A DNA stretch of 51,024 nucleotides from positions 1 to 51,024 of the forward strand of contig CAYFJU010000012.1 of the NCBI GenBank assembly GCA_964343505.1, given 5' to 3'. Below are positions 35,626 through 43,903 of the stretch, in pieces. How positions within the stretch are numbered: the stretch's first letter is position 1; every line of letters begins with the position of its first letter. The notes below the pieces were generated by a model. The model did not search any database and was not told where the DNA came from. It worked only from the letters and a program-made list of their open reading frames with translations. The translations under genes and the position numbers were made by a program. The stretch comes from TCS55 sp964343505. GTDB lineage: Bacteria > Fidelibacterota > Marinisomatia > Marinisomatales > TCS55.

Positions 35626-37679
35626 TGTCCTTCCTATTCCCGTCCGTATTGTGGGGCCTGTTCGCGGCATCGCTACCCCTTATTATTCATCTCATCAGTC
35701 TGCGCAATACAAAGACAGTTGATTTCTCTTCCATTCGTCATATCCAGGAATTAGAACATGAAACCATCCGAAAATTAAAAATTCGGCAATGGATATTAAT
35801 TGCCTTAAGAATGGGTATCATAACAGCATTGGCACTCATGGTTTCGGGCCCGATTCAAATTAACGATTCCGCCTGGGTGCCCAGCGAAAAAGAATCAACC
35901 GCTGTAATCATTATTGATAATTCAGCTAGTATGGCGGTGACGGAAGACCGCACCTCTTATCTGGATCGGGTGAAAGCAGAATTGCCGAATATCATTGCCG
36001 GGTTTGATGGATTAGTGAATCTCCATGTTTATCAAACAACGCCGGTTCTACAATTATACCAGGGGATCATTGAAAAGGGAATGACAGTTAATCCTGCCAA
36101 TTGGGATATACAGCAAGCGGTTGGCAAAGATAAAATCTGGTCGGTTGTTGATTCAGTATTGAAGTCAGTAGAAGGGGCTACTGTTAATCGGGAATGTTTT
36201 ATTTTGAGTGATTTTCCCAGTGCGCCCCCGTCAAATTTCAGCACTGCATTCAATGGATGGCGATTTTATTGTATTGGACAGGAAACATTGGCAGAAAATG
36301 TATCCATAACAGATATTTCCGCTGTCAGCCAAATTAAACTTCCCAACCATTTATTGAAGCTCAATACAAAAATTGAGAATATGGGGCCAATTGAGAAACG
36401 CAATATTCCAGTAGAATTGTATCTCAATGAGGAACGTGTAGGTCAAATTGTATCCCATTTTCAGCCGGGACGCAGTAAAGATTTTTTATTCCAGGTTTAT
36501 CCGGGGAAAAGCGGTGTGATTCGGGGCAAACTGGAAATCCCAAGGGATGATTATCCTTTGGATGATCAACAGACTTTTGAGCTTACAATCCCGGAGCAAA
36601 TATCCTGTAAAGTGGTTGCTAATTCCCAAGATGGGTTATTCATGCTGAAAACGGTTTTGGAGTCCATCAGCGGTAAAGAACGATTTCTGGATGTGGAATT
36701 AAAAATTATGAATAAGATTAACCGCATTTATTTAGATGAAACGGATGTATTAATCCTCCAGGACCCAAAACAATTATCGGCTTCTACAGTTGAATCCATT
36801 AAACGATTTTTAGCTGAGGGCGGCAGTATTCTTTGGTTTGCAGGCGAAAATTATGCCGGCATAAAAGCCATCACTCGTTCGAATTTGAAATTGCCCAGCT
36901 TGGATGAAATAGTGCAATTGGAGGGGGAATCGTATTTTTCTGTGGAAGTGAAAGACCGGGACAATCCAATCCTGCAGGAATTGAATTTAAGGGATGTGGA
37001 ATCGGCCTTGCCCCAAGTGTTTAGGTATACGAGAGTTGCAAACAGTCCCAATCACAAAATAATTCTGGCCTTAAATAATGATGACCCTTTTCTCATTGAG
37101 ATCCCCCATTCAGGGAGTCAGATTTATTTTTTCTCCTCTCCTCTGGATCTTAGATGGAATGATTTTGGCATGAAAGGGCTGCTCATTCCCTTGATTCATC
37201 GGTTGCTTATTTTGTCTGCAACCAACGAAATCAATACATCCATGGTTGAGGTAGGTCAATCAAAATATATCAAGATTAACAAAGACCTCATTAACGAAAA
37301 ATGGTCTGTAGTCACACCATCGGGCAATAAAATCCTGGTCGTACCTGATTATAATCTCGAGGCCCTGATCATCAATCAAATCAATGAATTGGGATCTTAT
37401 GAAGTATTTGCAGGAGATGACTTTTATACTGCTTTTTCAACAATACTGTCACCTTTTGAAAAACCGAATTTGCGCGCTACGACGAATCAAATTATTTCTA
37501 TATTGGGAAAAAACAAAACGGTTTGGATCAATCCCGGTGTAGATATCAAAGAAACAATTTCAACCCAACGCCATGGGATGGCATTATGGCGTACATTCCT
37601 GTTGATTGCGATTGCTTTATTTATGATAGAGTCATATTTGAGTCGTCCGCGGCGTGATGCATTAAAAGCACAATCATGA
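35625..37679 (+). CDS. BatA-like membrane protein with von Willebrand factor A domain
   Basis: The 684-residue protein begins with the BatA N-terminal membrane domain (FPSVLWGLFAASLPLIIHL, then WILIALRMGIITALALMVSGP). It continues with a VWA domain whose MIDAS is DNSAS at 98-102, and ends with a membrane helix (WRTFLLIAIALFMIESYL) and a basic tail. Bat proteins are linked to aerotolerance and to MoxR chaperones. No MoxR, BatB or DUF58 gene is adjacent, so this is an orphan member. It overlaps hflX by 4 nt (ATGA). Confidence 0.82.
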   Translation: MSFLFPSVLWGLFAASLPLIIHLISLRNTKTVDFSSIRHIQELEHETIRKLKIRQWILIALRMGIITALALMVSGPIQINDSAWVPSEKESTAVIIIDNSASMAVTEDRTSYLDRVKAELPNIIAGFDGLVNLHVYQTTPVLQLYQGIIEKGMTVNPANWDIQQAVGKDKIWSVVDSVLKSVEGATVNRECFILSDFPSAPPSNFSTAFNGWRFYCIGQETLAENVSITDISAVSQIKLPNHLLKLNTKIENMGPIEKRNIPVELYLNEERVGQIVSHFQPGRSKDFLFQVYPGKSGVIRGKLEIPRDDYPLDDQQTFELTIPEQISCKVVANSQDGLFMLKTVLESISGKERFLDVELKIMNKINRIYLDETDVLILQDPKQLSASTVESIKRFLAEGGSILWFAGENYAGIKAITRSNLKLPSLDEIVQLEGESYFSVEVKDRDNPILQELNLRDVESALPQVFRYTRVANSPNHKIILALNNDDPFLIEIPHSGSQIYFFSSPLDLRWNDFGMKGLLIPLIHRLLILSATNEINTSMVEVGQSKYIKINKDLINEKWSVVTPSGNKILVVPDYNLEALIINQINELGSYEVFAGDDFYTAFSTILSPFEKPNLRATTNQIISILGKNKTVWINPGVDIKETISTQRHGMALWRTFLLIAIALFMIESYLSRPRRDALKAQS

Positions 37680-38947
37680 TAGATAATCCTGAAATAGAAC
37701 AAAAGGAAAAGGCGCTTCTGGTGGGTGTGATCCACGGTGATTTGGATGAACACACTTTAGAAGAGCATCTTGATGAATTGCAGCTTTTGGCCAATACAGC
37801 GGGCGCTGAAGTTGTGGGGTATGTTACGCAAAAATTATCTCGAATAAACCCGTCTTTTTTTATCGGCACCGGTAAGGCGGAACAAATCATCAACCAGGCC
37901 AAAGAATTGGGTGTTTCACTCATCATTTTTGATGATGAACTCAGTCCGGGGCAGATTAAGAATTATAGTAATATGGCGAAGGATGTAAAAGTCATTGACC
38001 GCAGTGCACTCATTCTCGATATCTTCAGGCAGCACGCCCAAACAAAGGAAGCCAAGACTCAGGTTGAATTGGCTCAATTGGAATATATGCTGCCGCGATT
38101 AACGCGGGCCTGGACTCACCTGGAACGGCAAATGGGTGGAATAGGGACTCGTGCCGGTGCGGGTGAAACGCAAATCGAGGTTGACCGTCGTCTCATTCGA
38201 ACACGCATTTCAAAATTGAAGCGTGACCTGGAGAAAATTGACCGGGAACGTGAAACGCAAAGTAAGCGCCGCGGGAATCAATATAAGGTGGCTCTGGTGG
38301 GCTATACCAATGCGGGGAAATCAACGTTAATGAATGCCATGTCAGGCACCGACGTTTTTATCCAGGATCAACTATTCGCAACCTTGGATACGACTATTCG
38401 ATCGGTAGAATTGGATAGCGCCCATTCGATTTTATTGAGTGATACAGTTGGGTTTGTCCGCAAACTGCCGCACCACTTGGTGGCTAGTTTCAGGAGTACT
38501 TTGAAGGAAGTCGTGGCAGCTGACCTGATTATATTGGTTCTGGATGCCTCATCCAACCAGGTGGAAGATCATTATAAAACAATTATCGAAGTCTTAAAGG
38601 ACTTGGGTGCTGAACGACATCAAATGCTGATCGTATTAAATAAAATTGACCAGCAAGGCGCTGAAAAACAGCTCAGTTTTTTAAAGCGAAAATTCCCTGA
38701 AGGCATCTATGTATCGGCCTTAAACAATTTGCGAATCGACAAACTGTCCCGGAAAATTGTTAATGTTATGGATGAAAATTTTCAGATTGTTGATCTTCAA
38801 TTTTCGTACCAGGAAGCAAAAGAAATGGCCCTTGCACAAGAGGGTGTAGATGTGTTGGAGCGGAATTATGAAGATGATGGTGTCCACCTGAAAGTAAAAG
38901 GGTCCCGCTGGCGAATCAGCCAAATTCAGGCGACGATGGATAAATAA
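37676..38947 (+). CDS. hflX: HflX, ribosome-associated GTPase
   Basis: The 423-residue GTPase has the HflX N-terminal domain with RQMGGIGTRAGAGETQIEVDRR, the P-loop GYTNAGKST (209-217), the G3 DTVGFVRKLPHHLVASF and the NKID specificity motif. HflX splits stalled ribosomes under stress. Its TAA is followed at once by a strong terminator, so it ends this operon. Confidence 0.95.
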   Translation: MIDNPEIEQKEKALLVGVIHGDLDEHTLEEHLDELQLLANTAGAEVVGYVTQKLSRINPSFFIGTGKAEQIINQAKELGVSLIIFDDELSPGQIKNYSNMAKDVKVIDRSALILDIFRQHAQTKEAKTQVELAQLEYMLPRLTRAWTHLERQMGGIGTRAGAGETQIEVDRRLIRTRISKLKRDLEKIDRERETQSKRRGNQYKVALVGYTNAGKSTLMNAMSGTDVFIQDQLFATLDTTIRSVELDSAHSILLSDTVGFVRKLPHHLVASFRSTLKEVVAADLIILVLDASSNQVEDHYKTIIEVLKDLGAERHQMLIVLNKIDQQGAEKQLSFLKRKFPEGIYVSALNNLRIDKLSRKIVNVMDENFQIVDLQFSYQEAKEMALAQEGVDVLERNYEDDGVHLKVKGSRWRISQIQATMDK

Positions 38948-38999
38948 AAAACCCCGAATCATGTACTTCGGAACGAAGTGTAGATGGACGGGGTTTTTT
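38946..38999 (+). terminator. Bidirectional terminator after hflX
   Basis: AAAAAACCCCG (38946-38956) pairs perfectly with CGGGGTTTTTT (38989-38999). A nested hairpin, ACTTCG (38965-38970) and CGAAGT (38974-38979), lies in the loop. The A run before and T run after make it symmetric, so it can end both the hflX transcript and any minus-strand transcript coming from the RNA to its right. Confidence 0.85.
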
Positions 39000-39002
39000 A
39001 TT

Positions 39003-39173
39003 TTCTTACTTCAGAATCGATTTCAAGGACCCGTGAGACACGGTAGAGGCCTCTGACGCCAGCAAACTTCCTTCATCCCGATAAAAATCGGGAAAGGCCT
39101 GTTTTTTGGCTTCAGAAGGTGAGCTCCAGGATTACTATTTGAAGATCCTGAAATTCAAAGACTGAAGTAAGAA
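39003..39173 (-). ncRNA. Structured RNA candidate, 6S-like topology
   Basis: About 171 nt are closed by a perfect 12-bp stem: TTCTTACTTCAG (39003-39014) with CTGAAGTAAGAA (39162-39173). A second stem pairs ATTTCA/GGA near 39020-39029 with TCCTGAAAT near 39147-39155. Inside are a perfect CCGTG-CACGG hairpin (39031-39043), a TCTGAcGCC-GGCTTCAGA stem and, at its tip, CCCGAT-ATCGGG (39078-39093). Closing stem, open central bubble with a small hairpin and a long terminal hairpin match the layout of 6S RNA. Minus strand is preferred because the bidirectional terminator then follows it directly and about 100 nt of AT-rich sequence lies upstream. The class is not proven. Confidence 0.5.
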
Positions 39174-39274
39174 TTATTAAATAGCTGGTTAAGTTTACGG
39201 GTATTTTTCTATTTGTCCAACGATTGTCATTTACTTTAATTTGGTTTCTTACTAGTCGTTTGGTGACACGTTAA
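39174..39274. other. Intergenic stretch, no gene seen
   Basis: AT-rich DNA between the structured RNA and the small ORF at 39275. It may hold promoters for both the minus-strand RNA (TATTTA just beyond 39173 on that strand) and the plus-strand cassette, but no convincing -35/-10 pair could be placed for either. Confidence 0.4.
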
Positions 39275-39436
39275 ATGAAAAATATATCCAATAAAAAAGA
39301 TCTGATTACAGGCGCGTCTTCAGGATCGAAGCCTTTACTTAATTTTGATCCATTGCATAATATGTTTAGAAACGGGTCTGGTTGTGTCAAAAGTGTACTG
39401 AAATTCAACAAACAACCTTTCGATTTAAAGAAGTAA
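39275..39436 (+). CDS. Small ORF (53 aa) coupled to the hydrolase gene
   Basis: An ATG at 39275 opens a 53-residue frame ending at TAA 39434-39436, two nt before the start of the hydrolase gene. The N-terminal part reads NKKDLITGASSG, which recalls the opening of short-chain dehydrogenases (VLITGASSGIG), but the rest does not continue that fold. It could be a real small protein, a leader peptide, or the remnant of a short-chain dehydrogenase. It has no clear ribosome binding site. The evidence is the close spacing and the open frame only. Confidence 0.35.
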   Translation: MKNISNKKDLITGASSGSKPLLNFDPLHNMFRNGSGCVKSVLKFNKQPFDLKK

Positions 39437-39438
39437 AT

Positions 39439-40497
39439 ATGCCATATATACGTGCATTCCGAGTCGTTTCCGGTCTCAGGAATTATAGAGACAAATATCC
39501 TGACCATATCCGGGAAGAAAAACATGCCTATGAGGGATTGGGTGGACAGGCAACGCCATACCGCATTTTTCATCCGGTTAAAGCGCCCAAATCCATCATT
39601 ATTGTTTATCCTGGTGGTTCCCCTAAGCAGGAAGATCATCCGGCCATGAGAACATTAGGTCATGCCATGGCAGATTCAGGTTCCTTAGTTTTCATCCCCA
39701 GGATACCACCGCTGCAAATCATGGAAATATCTGAAGCCATTATGGAATGGTATTCTCAATTTTACCTTTGGCTGAAAAAACAACCCCAATGGTCCAAATT
39801 ACCCGTCGCCGTGATTGGCATCAGCTTTGGGGGTATTTCAGTTTTGAAATCACTAAATAAAGGAACCATTAAACACAATCCGCCTAAGTCAGTCATTGTG
39901 TTTGGGACAGGATACGACTTTTTCGGTGTAGTTGATTTTTTATTCACAGGAAGAATTGAGTATAATGGAGAAGTCAGACAGTTAGAAGTTGAACCTTGGG
40001 GCATTGTCGGTTTCTTCCATAATTATATCAAATATATTGATCCTGGTTATGATATATCCCCAATTCAATCTGTATTGGCGACTGCTGTCAAACAAGATCA
40101 TGAAGGTGTTAAAACCCAAATCGCAAATTTAAGTGGGAAGGTAAAAGAAATTTCCGAGGCAATCATTCATGGTCAACAAACGGATGATGTGATGCATCTT
40201 TATCGTCTGATAAAAACTGAAATCCCTGAAAAAGTAAATGCTTTTTCACCGCGATACTGGTGTGAGGATATTCAGGAAAAGGTGTTTGTCATTCACGGGA
40301 CCGATGATAAACTGGCGCCTTTCACAGAATCCATTAAGTTGGCAGAAAAACTTCCCAATAGTGAATTGTTAATTTCTCGAGCCATGGAACACCGGTCTAT
40401 TGGCGGCGGCGGCGGCATTTTATTCAAGATCACGGAAGCGTTCAGGATTATCAAGTTTTTTCACAGGTTTATTCGATTTACAGAAGTTTCGTTGTGA
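39439..40497 (+). CDS. Alpha/beta-hydrolase-fold protein
   Basis: From the ATG at 39439 the protein has 352 residues. The nucleophile elbow is GISFGG with S129, preceded by an oxyanion-side segment IIIVYPGGSPKQEDHP. The acid is likely in HGTDDKLAPF and the histidine in SRAMEHRSIGGGG, so the triad is complete. An in-frame upstream start at 39382 overlaps the small ORF and is less likely. Substrate is unknown, with esterase, lipase or acyl-chain hydrolysis plausible. It precedes an alpha-oxoamine synthase, so a lipid role is inferred. Confidence 0.78.
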   Translation: MPYIRAFRVVSGLRNYRDKYPDHIREEKHAYEGLGGQATPYRIFHPVKAPKSIIIVYPGGSPKQEDHPAMRTLGHAMADSGSLVFIPRIPPLQIMEISEAIMEWYSQFYLWLKKQPQWSKLPVAVIGISFGGISVLKSLNKGTIKHNPPKSVIVFGTGYDFFGVVDFLFTGRIEYNGEVRQLEVEPWGIVGFFHNYIKYIDPGYDISPIQSVLATAVKQDHEGVKTQIANLSGKVKEISEAIIHGQQTDDVMHLYRLIKTEIPEKVNAFSPRYWCEDIQEKVFVIHGTDDKLAPFTESIKLAEKLPNSELLISRAMEHRSIGGGGGILFKITEAFRIIKFFHRFIRFTEVSL

Positions 40498-40567
40498 TTA
40501 CTTGGAATTGATTGTGGATTTACATAGGTTTCGGTGTTCTTAAACTTTTATAATTAGAAACATCCAT

Positions 40568-41845
40568 ATGAAAGAAAGACCAAGTTTTACAGAATTTACT
40601 TTGGATATGTTTGCGCGAAGCACGGGTGGAAACCATGCTGAAATCAAACAATTCAACCTTTGGCGTGAGGATGTTATTGAGCATGATAAATATACGTTAG
40701 AAGTTCCGCGTCTAACGTCCCAAAGCCCGGAGATTAAAATCAGGCGTGAAGGCGGTGAGGAATTAGACCTCCTTAATTTTTCCAGCTATAATTATCTCGG
40801 GTATGCGAACCATCCGGAAGTGATCCAAGCGGCAAAAGAAGCCATCGATATATATGGCATTGGCGCCACCGGATCGCCGGTATTAAACGGTACTTTTGAC
40901 ATCCATAAGCAGTTTGAGGCTGACTTGGTTGATTTCTACGGAATGCCGGATCATGGTGTTTCCCTTTTTTCCTCTGGGTATGGTGTCAATGTTGGTGTTA
41001 TTGCCAGTTATATCCACCAGGGCGATTATGTAATTTTGGATCACGCCTCCCACGCTTCCCTTGTAGATGGGGCTGTGTTGTCCCAGGGTAATATCAAATT
41101 ATTCCGCCATAATGATGCGGGATACTTAGAAAAAGTTCTCAAGCGACTCCAGAAGGAGAATAAACGGAAATTAGTCTGTGTAGAAGGTATTTATAGCACC
41201 GATGGCGATTTTGGTAATCTAAAAGATATTGCTGATGTAACAAAAAAATATGGTGCCGCTTTACTTGTGGATGAAGCCCACTCTTTTTTGTTGGCTGGTG
41301 AAACAGGGCGCGGTGCAGTTGAAGAATATGATATTTTAGACAAAGCAGATTTTATTATCGCAACCTTTAGTAAATCTTTCGGTGGCGTTGGTGGATGTGT
41401 TTTTGCTAAAAAGGAATTAATTAATTACATGAATTATTACTCTCGATCGAGAATGTTTTCATGTGCGATTGATCCCGGTGTAACAGGAGGCATTCGAAAA
41501 TCCTTGGAGCTGTCACGCAGTGAAGATGGCAGGGTAAAACGAAAGAGAATTCGTGAAAATGGTGATTATCTTAGGTCACTTCTGAGAGGGAAGGTGGATA
41601 TTGGGACATCTCAAGCTTGGGTCGTACCAATCATTTTTGGTGATGAAAGAAAATATATTCCCGTAGGAGATTTTCTACAAAAAAATGGGTGTGATTTTTC
41701 CCTGATGATGTTTCCAGCCGTAAAGAAAAATAAATCAATCATCCGCGCTTTTGTGACATCTGAACATACTAAGGCGCAAATTGATCAAGGCGCAGCCGTA
41801 TTATTGGCGGCGGCCGAAGAATTTGATTTTTTATTGAAAGCCTAA
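40568..41845 (+). CDS. PLP-dependent alpha-oxoamine synthase (serine palmitoyltransferase/BioF/KBL family)
   Basis: The 425-residue enzyme has the fold-type I PLP site: K269 in ATFSKSFGG as the Schiff-base lysine, D235 and H238 in VDEAHSF, and a stacking histidine at H162 (LDHASHAS). Members condense an amino acid with an acyl-CoA or acyl carrier. A roughly 65-residue N-terminal extension before LNFSSYNYLGYANHPEV fits serine palmitoyltransferase-like and CqsA-like members better than BioF. No biotin genes are near. The next two genes and the lipid kinase suggest a long-chain aminoketone/lipid product. The exact substrate is not determined. Confidence 0.82.
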   Translation: MKERPSFTEFTLDMFARSTGGNHAEIKQFNLWREDVIEHDKYTLEVPRLTSQSPEIKIRREGGEELDLLNFSSYNYLGYANHPEVIQAAKEAIDIYGIGATGSPVLNGTFDIHKQFEADLVDFYGMPDHGVSLFSSGYGVNVGVIASYIHQGDYVILDHASHASLVDGAVLSQGNIKLFRHNDAGYLEKVLKRLQKENKRKLVCVEGIYSTDGDFGNLKDIADVTKKYGAALLVDEAHSFLLAGETGRGAVEEYDILDKADFIIATFSKSFGGVGGCVFAKKELINYMNYYSRSRMFSCAIDPGVTGGIRKSLELSRSEDGRVKRKRIRENGDYLRSLLRGKVDIGTSQAWVVPIIFGDERKYIPVGDFLQKNGCDFSLMMFPAVKKNKSIIRAFVTSEHTKAQIDQGAAVLLAAAEEFDFLLKA

Positions 41846-41849
41846 TGTT

Positions 41850-42551
41850 ATGACAAAACATACCTCTGGTGAAAATTTAATTATCTGGAATTTTGACTAT
41901 GCTTTCTCCACTTTTTTTGAAGTGGAGACTGAAGTAATATTACCTTATTTGCCAAAAGCATTGAGTCCGATGGAAATTGTACCGGGTACGAGTTTACTCA
42001 ACATGACTGCCTTTAATTTTAAGAAAGGGAATATGGGGCACTTACCCGAATTCCAGGAATTGATCTGTTCGTTAATCGTGGCGCCTGATCTATCCCGTGG
42101 TGTTCCTAAATTTGCCATGTATGTAATCAATCTGACAAGCACCTGCCAGGAACATTTGGACCACAGTGCTGATTATTACAAACTTCCCGTGCATACGCCC
42201 TTGAGTTACGGCAATATTGATCGCGAATCGAATTCAATCGATTATGGAGATACCAAAGGTACAATCGTCAAAATGGATGAAATTCCCGCCGCTAAAGCAT
42301 ATTCAAATCATGAAAGATATTTTCAGGCCTTTGTTTCGGAGGGGGAAGATTTGTATATCGCTGATGTTTATATCGAAGCATCTTTGCATGAACACCAGGA
42401 AATTGGAGAAGCTGGCATTCTGGGGGATCATTCTTTCTTCAAAGGAATTGAATTTATCGAACCGGATCCACCGCCATATTTGCAGATGATTCTAAAACCG
42501 GGCGAATCTGGGAATCAATATTATTATCGTCCGGAAAAATTCAAGCCCTGA
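41850..42551 (+). CDS. Acetoacetate-decarboxylase-like beta-barrel protein
   Basis: The 233-residue protein starts 4 nt after the synthase stop. The fold impression is the ADC/DUF2071 superfamily: an N-terminal FFEVETEVILPYLPKALSPMEIVPGTSLLNM (lid and barrel entry) and a Pro-rich C-terminal DPPPYLQMILKPG. I could not place the catalytic lysine of true acetoacetate decarboxylases with confidence, so activity is uncertain. Position beside an alpha-oxoamine synthase, whose products are beta-keto amines, makes a decarboxylase or ligand-binding role plausible. The assignment is tentative. Confidence 0.5.
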   Translation: MTKHTSGENLIIWNFDYAFSTFFEVETEVILPYLPKALSPMEIVPGTSLLNMTAFNFKKGNMGHLPEFQELICSLIVAPDLSRGVPKFAMYVINLTSTCQEHLDHSADYYKLPVHTPLSYGNIDRESNSIDYGDTKGTIVKMDEIPAAKAYSNHERYFQAFVSEGEDLYIADVYIEASLHEHQEIGEAGILGDHSFFKGIEFIEPDPPPYLQMILKPGESGNQYYYRPEKFKP

Positions 42552-42564
42552 CTGATCCCTTCAA

Positions 42565-43473
42565 GTGAATCACCGTCGTTATCTGCTGATTGCGAATCCA
42601 CACGGTGGCGGAGGAAAAGTTTCTAAAGTTTTATCTCAGGTTGAAGCTGAATTGGATCAGCGTTCAATTGAATATAAAACAATGCAAACTGAGGCCCCTG
42701 AACATGCCACCGACTTAGCCCGAACTTTTGGTAAAGAATATGAAGTTGTTGTTACGGTGGGTGGCGATGGCACCATTAATGAGGTGGTGTGTGGATTAAA
42801 CGGTTCAAATATTCCAATAGGTATTATTCCGGTTGGTACGGGTAACGATTTCGCCAGGACTTGCTTCATCCCGATAGGAAACGCAAATAAAGCAGTCGAT
42901 ACCTTGCTGGCTCATGATGTAAAAGATTGTGATGTGGGTCTGATGAATGGAAAACTATTTATCAGTGTTGTGGGGATTGGGTTTGAAGGTGCGACCAATA
43001 CCAATCTGCAGAAATTTAAGTTTCTGCAAGGGCAGTTAAGAATTTTAGTCGGAATTATCTATACCTTTTCTACGTATAATAATATTCCCCTGAGAATATC
43101 TGTAAATGGTGAACAAATCGATGGAGATGCCTGGATGCTTTGTATTGGCAATGGGTGGAACACAGGCGCAGGGTTGCAGGTCACACCCCGGGCAAAGGTG
43201 GATGATGGTTTATTGGATCTGAGTTTTATAAAGAATATTTCGAAGTTTAAGGTCCTGCGCAGTTTCCCCAAATTATTCAATGGAACCATCGAAGAAATCG
43301 ATGAATTGGAAAGCTACCGAGCCAGTGAAGTGGTGATTGAGAGCGGAGTGCCCATTCCTGCCCATATTGATGGTGAATTGTTAGACCCCTATCCCACCAG
43401 AATTGAAATAAAGGTCCTCCGTGGGGCGCAGCCTGTAATCGGTAACTGGGCCGCGGATCAACGGCCCAATTAA
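42565..43473 (+). CDS. Diacylglycerol/sphingosine-kinase-family lipid kinase
   Basis: The 302-residue protein has the DAGK catalytic domain: ANPHGGGGK near the start, VGGDGTINEVV (65-75) and VGTGNDFAR (90-98). A C-terminal beta-sandwich follows, ending in PIPAHIDGELLDPYPTRIEI. The family includes DgkB, YegS and eukaryotic sphingosine kinases, which phosphorylate lipid hydroxyls using ATP. The start is GTG at 42565, 13 nt after the previous gene. With the oxoamine synthase upstream it could phosphorylate a long-chain amino alcohol. That is inference; diacylglycerol recycling is the alternative. Confidence 0.88.
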   Translation: MNHRRYLLIANPHGGGGKVSKVLSQVEAELDQRSIEYKTMQTEAPEHATDLARTFGKEYEVVVTVGGDGTINEVVCGLNGSNIPIGIIPVGTGNDFARTCFIPIGNANKAVDTLLAHDVKDCDVGLMNGKLFISVVGIGFEGATNTNLQKFKFLQGQLRILVGIIYTFSTYNNIPLRISVNGEQIDGDAWMLCIGNGWNTGAGLQVTPRAKVDDGLLDLSFIKNISKFKVLRSFPKLFNGTIEEIDELESYRASEVVIESGVPIPAHIDGELLDPYPTRIEIKVLRGAQPVIGNWAADQRPN

Positions 43474-43478
43474 TTATA

Positions 43479-43703
43479 AGAAGGCTTTGAAAAACCTACT
43501 GCACAAACCCGCCTGCGTTCCTACGGCGGACAAGTTAAAAAGTGTAAAATTAGCCTACTTTTCGTTCCTGCCCGCCCACCCGACTGGTCGGGGGCAGGCG
43601 GGGGAAAACTTGCCCATAGCACCGCTATTGACTGCGTTCTCTGTCTTAATCAAACAAATTTTACTTCTTTTTTCTACACACATCAGGTTTTGCAAAGCCT
43701 TCT
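43479..43703. mobile_element. MITE-like palindromic element
   Basis: A 19-bp terminal inverted repeat with one mismatch bounds 225 bp: AGAAGGCTTTGAAAAACCT (43479-43497) and its near-complement at 43685-43703. Inside, GTAAAATT (43544-43551) pairs with AATTTTAC (43657-43664), CCGCC/GGCGG form a hairpin (43509-43529) and a GC-rich nest lies at 43567-43600 with CCCGAC/GTCGGG. No transposase is present. It reads as a non-autonomous mobile element or a dispersed extragenic palindrome. Copies elsewhere in the genome would settle this; only one copy is in the window. Confidence 0.6.
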
Positions 43704-43903
43704 ATACTTCTGTAATACGACCTTCAGTAGACCCTCATCCAAGATTATTTGAGATCAATTCCGGCTGCCCAGCCAGAGATGTCAGACTGGGACGCTTATT
43801 CACGAAGCTATGTATCCTGAATCCCGATTAAGAATTTGGATCTCTGCTAAATATCAGACCTGATGATGGCTTCATGGCGGATAATTTTAGACGCTGCGTG
43901 GTT
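43704..43903. other. Intergenic stretch, no gene seen
   Basis: About 200 bp between the palindromic element and the end of the symporter gene. A weak CCCAG/CTGGG hairpin lies around 43768-43791. I see no gene, tRNA or clear terminator here. Confidence 0.4.

Noticed and set aside
39003..39173. Riboswitch for the downstream cassette
   Set aside because: None of the core motifs of SAM, TPP, cobalamin, lysine, glycine or FMN riboswitches can be found, and the structure lies more than 250 nt before the hydrolase start.
40519..40554. Promoter before the oxoamine synthase (TTTACA and TATAAT)
   Set aside because: The spacer is 24 nt, too long for a standard promoter, and the -10 would leave almost no leader.
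43487..43831. 114-codon open frame after the lipid kinase
   Set aside because: It runs through the inverted-repeat element and a GC-rich hairpin; the product is low-complexity and unlike any protein I know.
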